Assembly (NCBI GenBank): GCA_021811235.1
Contig: JAJZPG010000001.1
Span: forward strand, 62,001-126,000
Reading direction: 5' to 3'
Source: Pseudomonadota bacterium
GTDB lineage: Bacteria; Pseudomonadota; Gammaproteobacteria; Burkholderiales; Thiobacillaceae
DNA length: 64,000 nt
Part shown: one piece after another, positions 43,444 to 52,448 of the stretch
How the letters are laid out: each line of letters starts with the position of its first letter
Position numbering within the stretch: the first letter of the stretch is position 1
Notes under the pieces: generated by a model
Databases searched by the model: none
Seen by the model: the letters and a program-made list of their open reading frames with translations, nothing else
Told to the model about the DNA's origin: nothing
Made by a program: the position numbers and the translations under genes

Positions 43444-44385
43444 TCAAGCCTGCAAATGACGTTCCACCCAAGCCGACGCCTGCGCCTCCAGGTCGTCCGC
43501 CAGGCAATCCAGCGCCACCGCGTCGGGCCATGAGCGCAGCCAGGTGAGCTGGCGCTTGGCGAGCTGGCGGGTGGCGGCGATGCCCTGCTCGCGCAGCGTC
43601 TTCAGATCGATGTCGCCGTCGAGATAGGCCCACGCCTGGCGGTAGCCGACTGCGCGCATAGCCGGCAGGTCGGGGGTGAGCGCAGGATTGCGGCGCAGGG
43701 TCTCCACTTCGTCGAGCAGGCCCTCGGCGAGCATGGCGTCGAAGCGCGCCGCGATGCGCTGGTGCAGCACGGCGCGGTCGGACGGGATCAGGGCGAGCTG
43801 CAGCACGCGGTACGGCAGCGGGGTCTGCACGCGATCGAGCAGCGCGGACATCGGTGTGCCGGTCAGGCGGAAGATTTCCAGCGCGCGGCCGATGCGCTGG
43901 GAATCGTTCGGCGCCAGCCGCGCCGCGGTCTGCGGGTCGGACTGCGCCAGTTCGGCGTGCAGCGCCGGCCAGCCGCGCGCGGCCGCTTCGGCTTCCAGCG
44001 CCTTCCTCACCGCCGCGTCGGCGCGCGGCAGGTCATCCAGTCCCTGCAGCAGCGCCCGGAAATACAGCATGGTGCCGCCGACCAGGAAGGGCACCCTGCC
44101 GCGCGCGGTGATGTCGGCCATCAGCTTGAGCGCATCGTCGCGGAAGGCTGCGGCGGAATAGGCGTCGGCAGGATCGCGGATGTCGAGCAGGTGGTGCGGC
44201 GCGCGCGCCAGCGTGGCGGCGTCGGGCTTGGCGGTGCCGATGTCCATGCCGCGATACACCAGCGCCGAATCGACGCTGATGATCTCGAGCGGAAAGCGCT
44301 CGACCAGGCTGACCGCGAGCGCCGTCTTGCCCGAGGCGGTCGGGCCCATGAGGAAGATGGCGGGGGGGGGGCTCAGCGCAGACAT
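43444..44385 (-). CDS. miaA: tRNA dimethylallyltransferase
   Basis: This is 313 residues. P-loop [32 protein letters not shown], and [20 protein letters not shown] are family hallmarks, with the C-terminal [12 protein letters not shown] for tRNA contact. It adds dimethylallyl to A37. In many proteobacteria it follows mutL; here 2.9 kb of other genes separate the two, both on the minus strand. Confidence 0.96.
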   Translation of the reverse strand: MSALSPPPAIFLMGPTASGKTALAVSLVERFPLEIISVDSALVYRGMDIGTAKPDAATLARAPHHLLDIRDPADAYSAAAFRDDALKLMADITARGRVPFLVGGTMLYFRALLQGLDDLPRADAAVRKALEAEAAARGWPALHAELAQSDPQTAARLAPNDSQRIGRALEIFRLTGTPMSALLDRVQTPLPYRVLQLALIPSDRAVLHQRIAARFDAMLAEGLLDEVETLRRNPALTPDLPAMRAVGYRQAWAYLDGDIDLKTLREQGIAATRQLAKRQLTWLRSWPDAVALDCLADDLEAQASAWVERHLQA

Positions 44386-44549
44386 GGTGGGCGATTATCC
44401 CCCAGCTCGCGGGCCGCCGTTCCCCGAGCGCATGCGACGAGGGCAGGACTGCGTAACAAACCCTGTCTACAGTGAACAGACGGGTGCGTTCCGGGGTCTG
44501 GACCGCGGCAGCGCCCAATCCGACGTTTACCCTTCCGGAGAGTCAGGCC

Positions 44550-45572
44550 ATGAACATCGAAGAACTCAAGTCCATCGCGAACGCCATCGTCGCCCCGCAA
44601 AAAGGCGTGCTGGCCGCCGACGAAAGCAATCCCACGATCAAGAAACGCTTCGACTCGATCCAGCTGGAGTCCACCGAGGAAAACCGGCGGCGCTACCGCG
44701 AAATCCTGTTCACGACAGACGGCATCGAGCGCTTCGTCGGCGGCGTCATCCTGTATGACGAAACCCTGCGCCAGCGCACGCGCGAGGGCGTCCCCTTCCC
44801 CACGCTGCTGGCGGGCCGCGGCATCGCGCCCGGCATCAAGGTCGACCAGGGCGCCAAGGCACTGGCGCTGCATCCCGGCGACAAGGTGACCGAGGGCCTG
44901 GACGGCCTGCGCGAGCGGCTCGCCGAATACAGGCAACTGGGCGCGCAGTTCGCCAAGTGGCGCGCCGTGATCGAAATCGACGAGCGCGATCTGCCGTCGG
45001 CGTTCGGCATCCGCGCCAACGCCCACGCGCTGGCGCGCTATGCCGCCCTGTGCCAGGAGGCCGGGCTGGTGCCGATCGTGGAGCCGGAGGTGCTGATGGA
45101 CGGTGCCCACGGCATCGAACGCTGCGAGGCGGTGACGGCGCAGGTCCTGCAGAAGGTGTTTGCCGAACTCGACGCCCACGGGGTGATTTTCGAGGGCATG
45201 TTGCTGAAGCCGAACATGGTCATTGCCGGCAAGAAGTGCCCGCGCCAGGCCGGCGTGCAGGAAGTGGCCGAGGCCACGCTGCGCTGCCTCAGGCGCCACG
45301 TGCCGGCTGCGGTCCCGGGGATCGTGTTCCTGTCGGGCGGGCAGAGCGCGGAGGAGGCGACCGACCACCTCAACGCCATGAACGCGATGGGACCCCAGCC
45401 GTGGCAGGTCAGCTTCTCGTACGGACGCGCGCTGCAGGCGCCAGTGCTGGCAGCCTGGCGGGGGCAGGAGCACAACGTGGCCGCCGCGCAGCAGGCGCTG
45501 CTGACGCGTTGCCATCTGAATGGACTTGCGCGCGACGGCCAATACGAACGCGCCATGGAAGCCGCTGCATGA
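44550..45572 (+). CDS. Class I fructose-bisphosphate aldolase
   Basis: This is 340 residues from the ATG with GGAG nine bases before. KGVLAADESNPTIKKRF and the Schiff-base segment MLLKPNMVIAGKKCPRQ are typical of the eukaryote-type class I aldolase. It cleaves or makes fructose-1,6-bisphosphate, fitting the PPi-dependent phosphofructokinase elsewhere in the window. Its stop overlaps the pagL-like start by four bases. Confidence 0.94.
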   Translation: MNIEELKSIANAIVAPQKGVLAADESNPTIKKRFDSIQLESTEENRRRYREILFTTDGIERFVGGVILYDETLRQRTREGVPFPTLLAGRGIAPGIKVDQGAKALALHPGDKVTEGLDGLRERLAEYRQLGAQFAKWRAVIEIDERDLPSAFGIRANAHALARYAALCQEAGLVPIVEPEVLMDGAHGIERCEAVTAQVLQKVFAELDAHGVIFEGMLLKPNMVIAGKKCPRQAGVQEVAEATLRCLRRHVPAAVPGIVFLSGGQSAEEATDHLNAMNAMGPQPWQVSFSYGRALQAPVLAAWRGQEHNVAAAQQALLTRCHLNGLARDGQYERAMEAAA

Positions 45573-46195
45573 CGCGATTCGCGCCCCTGGAGCAGGACGC
45601 GGCGCGCGGCCGCCGTCCCGACGGGACACGCAGGGACTGGCCGGCCATCGTCGTCTGCCTGGGTCTGGCGGCACTGGCGATCGGCTTCCCGCAACCGGTG
45701 CTGGCGACCGAGCAGACAGGACGGAGCGACCGGATGCTGGCGATTGGTGTGATCGCGCACGACCGCGGGCCTGCCAGCGACCACCATGAAAACGGCGTCG
45801 ACCTCAACCTGGAGATTCAGTTCGGACCGCTGGATTTCCCGGGCACGCCGCGCCCGCATCTGGGCATCACGGCCAATTTCTCGGGCGACACCAGCGTCGC
45901 TTATGCCGGTTTGGGCTTTCGGCTGCACGAATCCTCCCGCTGGTTCGCCGACGCCCTGCTTGGCGTGGCCGTGCACGATGGTCCGCTGCACAAGGATCCG
46001 ACCGGCTGCCGGCTGTACAGCGATTGCGGCTTCGGGACCCGCTTCCTGCCACGCTTCGGAGCGGAAGCCGGCTACCGGCTGTCGCCTGCTGCGTCGATTT
46101 CACTGTTTTACGACCACATGTCGCACAAGTGGATCGTGAGCGGCGAAAACGAGGGCTTGGACCACATCGGCGTGCGCTATCTGCGGCAGTACTGA
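45569..46195 (+). CDS. pagL: PagL-like lipid A 3-O-deacylase
   Basis: This is 208 residues. An N-terminal hydrophobic stretch ends near VLA-TEQTG (signal peptide, preceded by a longer basic start). An eight-stranded beta-barrel follows, closing with SLFYDHMSHKWIVSGENEG and LDHIGVRYLRQY. PagL uses a His-x-Ser pair and a Glu; here H, S and E of DHMSHK and GENEG fit. It removes an acyl chain from lipid A in the outer membrane. Confidence 0.82.
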   Translation: MTRFAPLEQDAARGRRPDGTRRDWPAIVVCLGLAALAIGFPQPVLATEQTGRSDRMLAIGVIAHDRGPASDHHENGVDLNLEIQFGPLDFPGTPRPHLGITANFSGDTSVAYAGLGFRLHESSRWFADALLGVAVHDGPLHKDPTGCRLYSDCGFGTRFLPRFGAEAGYRLSPAASISLFYDHMSHKWIVSGENEGLDHIGVRYLRQY

Positions 46196-46230
46196 GGCTT
46201 GCGCGGCATGCCCCCATCCCGATGGGGCGT

Positions 46231-46262
46231 AAAAAAAGCGGCGGGTTTCCCCGCCGCTTTTC
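46231..46262. terminator. Bidirectional terminator
   Basis: AAGCGGCGGG-TTT-C-CCCGCCGCTT with T-runs on both strands, between convergent pagL and the 150-residue gene. Confidence 0.85.
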
Positions 46263-46279
46263 GTTCACGCCCAGCGCTA

Positions 46280-46732
46280 TCAGGCGGTGGCGTACTGCGC
46301 CTTGGCCTTGCGTGCGGCTTCGATTTCCTCCGGACCGTAGGCCTTGCCGGACCACAGCATCTCGTAGGCGATTTCCTCGTTGCCGTTTTCGCACAGGTCG
46401 AGCACCTTCTGGAACAGCGGCTGGAAGGTCTCGGAACGGTGCGACTTCTCGTGGTTCTCGAAGGTGGTCCAGAAGGTCACGATCAGGGCCTCCTTACCCT
46501 TCATCGGGCTTTCGACGGCCTGGCCGATGGTCGAGCCTTCGTTCGACACCTGGCCGGAGTTCAGGGCGACGAAGCCGCCGATGAAACCGGTGTCGGAATG
46601 GTAGGTCTTGACGTTCTCGCACAGGAACGCGACCCGTTCCTGCAGGTCGTCCACCGTGTATTCGGGCTTGAGAATCACCCGGTTGATGGTCACGATGCCG
46701 TCATTGGGAAAATTAGCGATCAATCCACTCAT
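46280..46732 (-). CDS. 150-residue protein, possibly dimeric alpha/beta-barrel (ABM-like)
   Basis: This is a soluble protein with no signal. The order of strands and helices (VTINRVILKPEYTVDDLQER, GFIGGFVALNSGQ, GKEALIVTFWTTFENHEKS) resembles the antibiotic-biosynthesis monooxygenase / dimeric ferredoxin-like fold, where W and H near NHEKSHRSE often face a small ligand or haem. The family assignment is tentative. CAGGAGAG precedes the ATG. It may be coregulated with the S24-like gene upstream, since related boxes precede both. Confidence 0.6.
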   Translation of the reverse strand: MSGLIANFPNDGIVTINRVILKPEYTVDDLQERVAFLCENVKTYHSDTGFIGGFVALNSGQVSNEGSTIGQAVESPMKGKEALIVTFWTTFENHEKSHRSETFQPLFQKVLDLCENGNEEIAYEMLWSGKAYGPEEIEAARKAKAQYATA

Positions 46733-46780
46733 GGTTCTCTCCTGTCAGGAAAAGGTTGAACAGGATTCCCAGTCTAATTA

Positions 46781-46804
46781 CTTGAGTGAATTAGTCAACT
46801 AATT
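46781..46804. promoter_or_regulatory. Palindrome upstream of the 150-residue gene
   Basis: AATTAGT-CA-ACTAATT is a perfect 7-bp inverted repeat (46789-46804), preceded by CTTGAGTG. A related CTTGAGTTGATTAGT box lies before the S24-like gene on the minus strand (about 47280-47294). This suggests one regulator for both. Confidence 0.45.
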
Positions 46805-46898
46805 TATTCAGCAAACTTATTGCCGCATTCGTGCAATTAATTAATCACGCGCTAATATTGTTTAATATCAATCACTTAATTTATCATCTTTGCGTTGT

Positions 46899-47261
46899 TT
46901 ATATATAACGCTTCTGCTCGCTGCGCCTGCCGGGGCGCTTTTTCATGATCACCACCCCCTTGGCCACGTCGATGTCGGCAACGGGGATGTTCTCGTACAG
47001 CGGGTTGAGCGGCTTCAGCATCCAGCCGTCGTCACGCTTCACGATCTGGCGGAAGATGTACTCGTCGTTGACGTAGGCGACCACGAAGGAACCGTCCTTC
47101 ACCAGCCCGGACGGCTCGACGACGATGATCTCGCCTTCCTCGAATTCCGGCATCATCGAGTCGCCCAGCACCATCAGCGCGTAGGGCTCTGAGCCGGCGC
47201 AGTTGCTGGCTTCGTTGATCTCCTGGATGGGAATGGTCTTGCGTGGGGTGGGTTCGCTCAT
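46899..47261 (-). CDS. S24/LexA-type protease domain, catalytic Lys apparently replaced
   Basis: This is 120 residues, equivalent to only the C-terminal peptidase domain of LexA or UmuD. The Ser motif VLGDSMMPEFEEGEIIVVEP is present. At the place of the catalytic Lys (pattern GExxvKrl) it reads DEYIFRQIV, so Arg appears in its place; a Lys occurs three residues later. The final part (KPLNPLYENIPV) matches the family end. No DNA-binding domain is present. It may bind or sense rather than cleave. Confidence 0.8.
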   Translation of the reverse strand: MSEPTPRKTIPIQEINEASNCAGSEPYALMVLGDSMMPEFEEGEIIVVEPSGLVKDGSFVVAYVNDEYIFRQIVKRDDGWMLKPLNPLYENIPVADIDVAKGVVIMKKRPGRRSEQKRYI

Positions 47262-47324
47262 GATGGCCTCGCCAATACCTGACTAATCAACTCAAGTTTA
47301 TATACAAAAACGCCGGCCGCAAAA

Positions 47325-49106
47325 TCAGCGGCCGCGCATGAACATGGCGTCGAGCTCGCCGAGACCGATCTGGAACCAGGTCGGCCGGCCGTGGTTGCAC
47401 TGCCCGGCCCGCTCGGTCGCCTCCATCTCGCGCAACAGTGCGTTCATTTCGGGCAGCGTGAGCCTGCGGTTGGCGCGTACGGCACCGTGACAGGCCAGCG
47501 TCGCCAACAGTTCGTTGCGACGCTCGGCCAGCAGGCGCGCGACGCCGAATTCGGCGACTTCGGCGAGCACCGCGCGGGTCAGCTCGACCGGATCGGCGTC
47601 CTTCAGGAGCCACGGCACCGAGCGCACCGCCACCGAGGTCGGCGAAGTGACCGACAGCTCGAAACCGATGCCGGCGAGCGCATCCAGATGCGGACTGATT
47701 TCAGCGACGTCGCGCGCGTCGACCGTTAGCGCAACCGGGATCAGCAGCGTCTGCGCCGGTACCGTGCGGGCGTCGAGCGCGGTCTTGAGCTTTTCGTACA
47801 CCACGCGTTCGTGCGCGGCATGCATGTCGACCAGCACCAGCCCCTGCGCGTTCTGCGCCAGCACGTAGATGCCGTGCAGCTGTCCCAGCGCGTAGCCGAG
47901 CGGCGGCGCGTCGCCCTGCCCGGCTTCGGGCAAAGGCTGCGCCCCAGGCGCACCCAGGTCCCCTGAATCCTGGCCCCTGACCCCTGACCCCTGAAGAGGC
48001 GCATAAAACGCCATCGCCTCGCTCACCTGCAACGGCATCGCCGTCTGCTGCGGCGGCGTCCAGGCGGGCCTCGACGGCCCAGAGGCAGGCACGCCGGGCG
48101 CGACCGGAACGCTGTCTGCCGTCACCGGTGCCGCCAGCATGCGCTCGACGGCGCGGAACAGGAATTGATGCACCCCGCGGCTGTCTCGGAAACGGATCTC
48201 GGTCTTGGCCGGATGCACGTTGACGTCGACCGTCTCCGGCGGCAATTCGATGAACAGGCAGTAGGCCGGATTCAACTGATGGTGCAGCACGTCGCGGTAG
48301 GCTTCCTTCAACGCGTGGACGATCAGCTTGTCGCGCACGTAGCGGCCGTTGACGAACACGTGCTGGCCGTCGCGACTGGCGGTCGCCGCACTTGGGCGCA
48401 CCACCCAGCCGCTGAGCCGCAACGGCCCGGCGGCCGCGTCCACAGCGATCGTATTCTCCTCGAACGCGTCGCCCAGCACGTGTCGCACCCGCGCGGCGGC
48501 GGATTCGGCATTCAGCCGCAGCTGCACGCGCCCGTTGTGGCTCAAGCCAAACGCCACCTGCGGGTGCGCCAGCGCCAGCCGCCGCACCGTCTCGGCGCAA
48601 TGCGCGTATTCGGTGGCCTCGGTCTTCAGGAACTTGCGCCGTGCCGGCGTGTTGAAGAACAGGTCCTGGATGTCGATCGTCGTGCCCTGGCCGCGTGCCG
48701 CCGGCGCGGGGGCGTCGAGGCGGCCGCCTTCCGCCTGGATGGACCAGGCGTGCTCGGCGCCGGCGCTGCGGCTCAGCAGGTGCACCCGCGCGATGGCGGC
48801 GATCGAGGCCAGCGCCTCGCCACGGAAGCCCAGGCTCGCCACCTGCTCGAGGTCGGCGAGGCTGGCGATCTTGCTGGTGGCATGCCGCGTCAGCGCGAGC
48901 GCGAGCTCGTCGCGGGGAATGCCGCTGCCGTTGTCGGCGACGCGGATGCGCTTCACCCCGCCCTGCTCCAGTTCGACCTGGATCTCGGTGGCACCGGCGT
49001 CGAGGCTGTTTTCCAGAATCTCCTTCAACGCGGATGCCGGGCGCTCGACCACCTCGCCGGCGGCGATCTGCGAAATCAGGACATCGGGGAGCACGCGGAT
49101 CGTCAT
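47325..49106 (-). CDS. mutL: DNA mismatch repair protein MutL
   Basis: This is 593 residues. N-terminal GHKL ATPase: IAAGEVVERPASALKEILEN, SLDAGATEI, ADNGSGIPRDELA, SLGFRGEALASI. The C-terminal dimerisation domain contains LVLVDMHAAHERVVYEKLK and the zinc-linked end HGRPTWFQIGL. The linker includes an extra GSGVRGQDSGDLG encoded by a short direct-repeat tract. The start is the ATG that overlaps the hemerythrin stop by four bases. Confidence 0.95.
   Translation of the reverse strand: MTIRVLPDVLISQIAAGEVVERPASALKEILENSLDAGATEIQVELEQGGVKRIRVADNGSGIPRDELALALTRHATSKIASLADLEQVASLGFRGEALASIAAIARVHLLSRSAGAEHAWSIQAEGGRLDAPAPAARGQGTTIDIQDLFFNTPARRKFLKTEATEYAHCAETVRRLALAHPQVAFGLSHNGRVQLRLNAESAAARVRHVLGDAFEENTIAVDAAAGPLRLSGWVVRPSAATASRDGQHVFVNGRYVRDKLIVHALKEAYRDVLHHQLNPAYCLFIELPPETVDVNVHPAKTEIRFRDSRGVHQFLFRAVERMLAAPVTADSVPVAPGVPASGPSRPAWTPPQQTAMPLQVSEAMAFYAPLQGSGVRGQDSGDLGAPGAQPLPEAGQGDAPPLGYALGQLHGIYVLAQNAQGLVLVDMHAAHERVVYEKLKTALDARTVPAQTLLIPVALTVDARDVAEISPHLDALAGIGFELSVTSPTSVAVRSVPWLLKDADPVELTRAVLAEVAEFGVARLLAERRNELLATLACHGAVRANRRLTLPEMNALLREMEATERAGQCNHGRPTWFQIGLGELDAMFMRGR
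47960..47994. repeat. Short direct-repeat tract in the mutL linker
   Basis: CCCCTGA is repeated three times at seven-base spacing after CCCTGAATCCTGG. The length keeps the mutL frame. The core GGGGTCAGG (minus strand) also forms the arms of the large inverted repeat at 58862-58914. Confidence 0.5.
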
Positions 49107-49642
49107 GCCTGGTCCACGAAGGGCACATTGCGCCGCGCGGCCATGGCACGCCCCAGGCGCGCGAGGTCGTCCGCCCGCAGGACCTGGCGCGCCAGCGGCA
49201 GCACATGGGCGTTTTCGAATTCGAGATGGCTGCGGTTGAGTGCGGCGAAACGCTGCGTCAAGGCGGCGTCGAGCGCGGCCGCCCGCCCCTCGGCGATCTG
49301 CGCGAGCTGGATGCGCAGGTGTCGCCACAGCAGCGCCAGTTCCTCGTGTTCGTGGGTCAGCAGTTCGACCAGATCGCAGGCGCCGGCGGCCCCCGCCTGC
49401 TCCAGCAGCGGGAACAGGTTGCGCTCCTCGTCGTCGTGATGATGCACGCCGGCCGTGTCGAAGTAGGTCAGCACCGCGTGTGCCGCCTGTTGCGCCTGCA
49501 GATCGGCGCCATGCACGGGCAGATGCGCGAGCAGCTTGTCCAGGGTGTCGCACTGCTTGGCGATGCGGCCGTGGCAGGCTTCCAGCACGTCGAGCGGCCG
49601 GTCGAACCCCGGCGCCGCCGCACCCAGCAGGCTGACGGTCAT
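49103..49642 (-). CDS. Hemerythrin-like di-iron protein
   Basis: This is 179 residues, all helical. Iron ligands of the HHE fold are visible in order: His of EACHGRI, HHDDEE, THEHEE and HLEFENAHVLPLA. Such proteins bind O2 or NO or sense iron and oxygen in the cytosol. It overlaps both neighbours by four bases (amidase before, mutL after), so it is fully built into this operon. Confidence 0.88.
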   Translation of the reverse strand: MTVSLLGAAAPGFDRPLDVLEACHGRIAKQCDTLDKLLAHLPVHGADLQAQQAAHAVLTYFDTAGVHHHDDEERNLFPLLEQAGAAGACDLVELLTHEHEELALLWRHLRIQLAQIAEGRAAALDAALTQRFAALNRSHLEFENAHVLPLARQVLRADDLARLGRAMAARRNVPFVDQA

Positions 49643-50853
49643 GGATTGCGCGTCAGACGCGACGGCGCCGTGATCGGATGCGTCTCGAAGTAGCGCTTCA
49701 CGCCGTCCACGATGGCGTCCACCAGTTTGTCCTGGTAGTCGGGATCGTTGAGGCGTTTTTCCTCTTCGGGATTGGAAATGAACGCGGTCTCGATCAGGAT
49801 CGAGGGGATGTCCGGCGCCTTCAGCACCGCGAACCCGGCCTGCTCGACGTGCGGCTTGTGCAGGGTGTTGACGCCGCCGATCTCCTTCAGCACGGCGTGG
49901 CCCAGCTTCAGGCTGTCGTTGATGGTGGCGGTCTGCGACAGGTCGATCAGCGTGCGCTTGAGGAAGGGATCCTTGACGTCGATGTTGATGCCGCCGACCA
50001 GATCGGCCTCGTTCTCGCGCTTGGCCAGCCAGCGCGCGGCCACCGAGGTGGCGCCGTTCTCCGACAGGGCGAACACCGACGAGCCGCGCGCGTGCGGCTT
50101 GATGAAGGCGTCGGCGTGGATCGACATGAACATGTCGGCCTTCAGCGCGCGCGCCTTGACGACCCGCTGGCCGAGAGGAACGAAATAATCGCCGTCGCGG
50201 ATCAGCACCGCACGCATGTTTTCCTGGGCGTCTATCTTCTGCTTGAGTTTCTTCGCCAGCGCGAGCGTGATGTTCTTTTCGCGCGAGCCGTTGGCGCCGA
50301 GCGCGCCGGGATCTTCGCCGCCATGGCCGGCGTCGATCGCGACGGTGATCAGCCGCGCGTATTGCGGCACCCCCGGCTTGACTGCCTGTGGCGGGCTGTC
50401 GTCCTGCGCCTTCAGCGGGTCGGGCGCCGCGGCCGTGGCCGGCGCCGGTTGCGTCGGGTAGAGGTCGATCACCAGCCGATGGCCGTATTCCCCGAGCGGC
50501 TGCAGCGGGAACACCGAGGGCTTGACCGGGGTTTTCAGGTCGAGCACCAGGCGCATCACGCCGGGGCGGTTCTTGCCCACGCGGATCGCGCCGATATAGG
50601 GATCTTCCGCGGTCAGCTGGCCGGCCAGCGCGTCGAGCGCAGCGCCCGCCTCCACGCCTTCGAGGTCGATCACCAGGCGTTCGGGGTTCGACAGCGTGAA
50701 GTATTTGTGCACGACCGGCTGGGCGGCTTCCAGCGTGATCCGCGTGTAATCCGGCGACGGCCACAGGCGGGTCGCAGACAGCTGCAGCGCCTGGGCCCAG
50801 CCCGACGCCAGCACACCACACAGCAGGAGAAATTTCAGCAGGACGTGCAACAT
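49639..50853 (-). CDS. amiC: N-acetylmuramoyl-L-alanine amidase
   Basis: This is 404 residues. A signal peptide (GWAQA-LQLS), an AMIN domain (about 25-150), a Pro/Ala linker and Amidase_3 follow. The zinc ligands sit in VAIDAGHGGEDPGA, GSREKNIT and MFMSIHADAF, with the catalytic Glu in LIETAFISNPEEE. It cuts the amide between MurNAc and the stem peptide at the septum. It overlaps hemerythrin by four bases and tsaE by 19. It could equally be named AmiB. Confidence 0.93.
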   Translation of the reverse strand: MLHVLLKFLLLCGVLASGWAQALQLSATRLWPSPDYTRITLEAAQPVVHKYFTLSNPERLVIDLEGVEAGAALDALAGQLTAEDPYIGAIRVGKNRPGVMRLVLDLKTPVKPSVFPLQPLGEYGHRLVIDLYPTQPAPATAAAPDPLKAQDDSPPQAVKPGVPQYARLITVAIDAGHGGEDPGALGANGSREKNITLALAKKLKQKIDAQENMRAVLIRDGDYFVPLGQRVVKARALKADMFMSIHADAFIKPHARGSSVFALSENGATSVAARWLAKRENEADLVGGINIDVKDPFLKRTLIDLSQTATINDSLKLGHAVLKEIGGVNTLHKPHVEQAGFAVLKAPDIPSILIETAFISNPEEEKRLNDPDYQDKLVDAIVDGVKRYFETHPITAPSRLTRNP

Positions 50854-51380
50854 GCCTCCAGGTATTCGGCTCCACGCAGGCTCGCGGCCTCGCATTCGAT
50901 TTCGCGCGCGTCGTCCGCGATGGCCAGCCGGATGATCACGTCCGGCGCCGGCAGCCAGCCGGCGGCCTTTTCCGGCCATTCGATCAGGCTCACCACCCGA
51001 TCGCCGCTGACGTCGCGAAACCCGGCGTCCAGCCATTCGCGCGGGTCATGCATACGATATAGGTCAAAATGATACAACTCAAACGCCGGCAGGCTATAGC
51101 TTTCTGCCAGCGTGTAGGTCGGGCTCTTCACGCGACCGTTGTATCCGAGTGCGCGCAGCACGCCGCGCACCAGGGTGGTCTTGCCGGCGCCGAGATCGCC
51201 TTCGAGGTAGAACGTCATACCCGTCGGCCTGTCGGCCTGGGCACAAGTATCCGTCGGCCTGTCGGCCTGGGCATACGGTCCCGACATCAACCCCTGCGCC
51301 AGCTGCGCGCCGAACGCCAGCGTCGCGGCCTCGTCGGCCAGATGGCAGCGGCAGCGCACGGTATCATCGGTCTTATGCAT
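50835..51380 (-). CDS. tsaE: tRNA threonylcarbamoyladenosine ATPase TsaE, with repeat insert
   Basis: This is 181 residues. Walker A GDLGAGKTTLVRGVL, then KSPTYTLAESY and YHFDLYRMHDPREW. Before the Walker region there is an insertion with two copies of AQADRPT, encoded by tandem DNA repeats and absent from the E. coli protein. The start overlaps the queG start on the other strand. A GTG seven codons on (51359) is an alternative. Confidence 0.92.
   Translation of the reverse strand: MHKTDDTVRCRCHLADEAATLAFGAQLAQGLMSGPYAQADRPTDTCAQADRPTGMTFYLEGDLGAGKTTLVRGVLRALGYNGRVKSPTYTLAESYSLPAFELYHFDLYRMHDPREWLDAGFRDVSGDRVVSLIEWPEKAAGWLPAPDVIIRLAIADDAREIECEAASLRGAEYLEACCTSC
51221..51273. repeat. Tandem 30-base repeat in tsaE
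   Basis: CCGTCGGCCTGTCGGCCTGG plus GCA occurs twice exactly, 30 bases apart, and each copy has an inner repeat of GTCGGCCT. The period is ten codons, so the frame is kept and AQADRPT is doubled. Confidence 0.75.
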
Positions 51381-52448
51381 GAGCAGGCCTTAAATAAAAC
51401 TGAGCTCAGCCGTCTGGCGGAACAGATCAAGCACTGGGGGCGCGAGCTCGGCTTTGCCGCGGTGGGCATCGCCGACGGCGACCTCTCCGCGGCCGAGGCG
51501 GGCTTGATGACGTGGCTGGATCAAGGATTTCATGGCGAGATGGATTATATGGCTGCGCACGGCACCAAGCGCAGCCGGCCCGCCGAGCTGGTGCCCGGCA
51601 CCGTGCGCGTCATCAGCGCGCGGCTGGATTATTTCCCGCCCGCCGCCGCCGACCCGCATGCCGTGCTGGATGACGCCGAAGCCGCCTACGTCTCGCGCTA
51701 CGCGCTGGGACGCGACTACCACAAGGTCCTGCGCAACCGCCTGCAATCCCTGGCCGACAGGATCGGCGCGGCGGCCGGCGAACACCACTACCGCGTCTTC
51801 ACCGACAGCGCGCCGGTGCTGGAAGTCGAGCTCGCGACGAAATCCGGCCTCGGCTGGCGCGGCAAGCACACGCTGCTGCTGAACCGCCAGCACGGCTCAT
51901 GGTTCTTCCTCGGCGAGATCTACACCGACCTGCCGCTGCCGCTCGATGCCCCCGAAGCCGGCCACTGCGGCACCTGCCAGGCCTGTATCGACGTCTGCCC
52001 GACGCAGGCGATCGTCGCGCCCTACTCGCTCGATGCACGGCGCTGCATCTCCTACCTCACCATCGAACTCAAGGGCAGCATTCCGGTCGAGCTCCGACCG
52101 CTGATGGGCAACCGCATCTACGGCTGCGACGACTGCCAGCTGGTGTGCCCGTGGAACCGCTTCGCGCAGACCGCGGCGCTGCCGGATTTCGCGGTGCGCA
52201 ACGGACTCGACAGCGCCCGGCTGGTCGAGCTGTTCGCGTGGAGCGAGGCGGATTTCAGTGAGCGGCTGGCGGGCTCGCCGATCCGCCGCATCGGGCACGA
52301 ACGCTGGCTGCGCAATATCGCGGTGGCGCTGGGCAATGCGCCGGCATCGCCGGGAATGCAAGCCGCGCTCGGCACGCGCCTCGACCATCCCTCCGCGCTC
52401 GTGCGCGAGCATGTGGCATGGGCGCTGGCGCGGCAGCAGGGCGATTAG
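51375..52448 (+). CDS. queG: Epoxyqueuosine reductase
   Basis: This is 357 residues. The cobalamin domain is followed by two [4Fe-4S] motifs, CGTCQACIDVCPTQAI and YGCDDCQLVCPWNR, then a HEAT-like tail. It completes queuosine in tRNA. The start (MHEQALNK) aligns with the E. coli protein. It begins six bases inside tsaE on the opposite strand, in the palindrome ATGCAT, and a TATCAT hexamer lies eight bases before it. The stop overlaps the next convergent gene. Confidence 0.95.
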   Translation: MHEQALNKTELSRLAEQIKHWGRELGFAAVGIADGDLSAAEAGLMTWLDQGFHGEMDYMAAHGTKRSRPAELVPGTVRVISARLDYFPPAAADPHAVLDDAEAAYVSRYALGRDYHKVLRNRLQSLADRIGAAAGEHHYRVFTDSAPVLEVELATKSGLGWRGKHTLLLNRQHGSWFFLGEIYTDLPLPLDAPEAGHCGTCQACIDVCPTQAIVAPYSLDARRCISYLTIELKGSIPVELRPLMGNRIYGCDDCQLVCPWNRFAQTAALPDFAVRNGLDSARLVELFAWSEADFSERLAGSPIRRIGHERWLRNIAVALGNAPASPGMQAALGTRLDHPSALVREHVAWALARQQGD

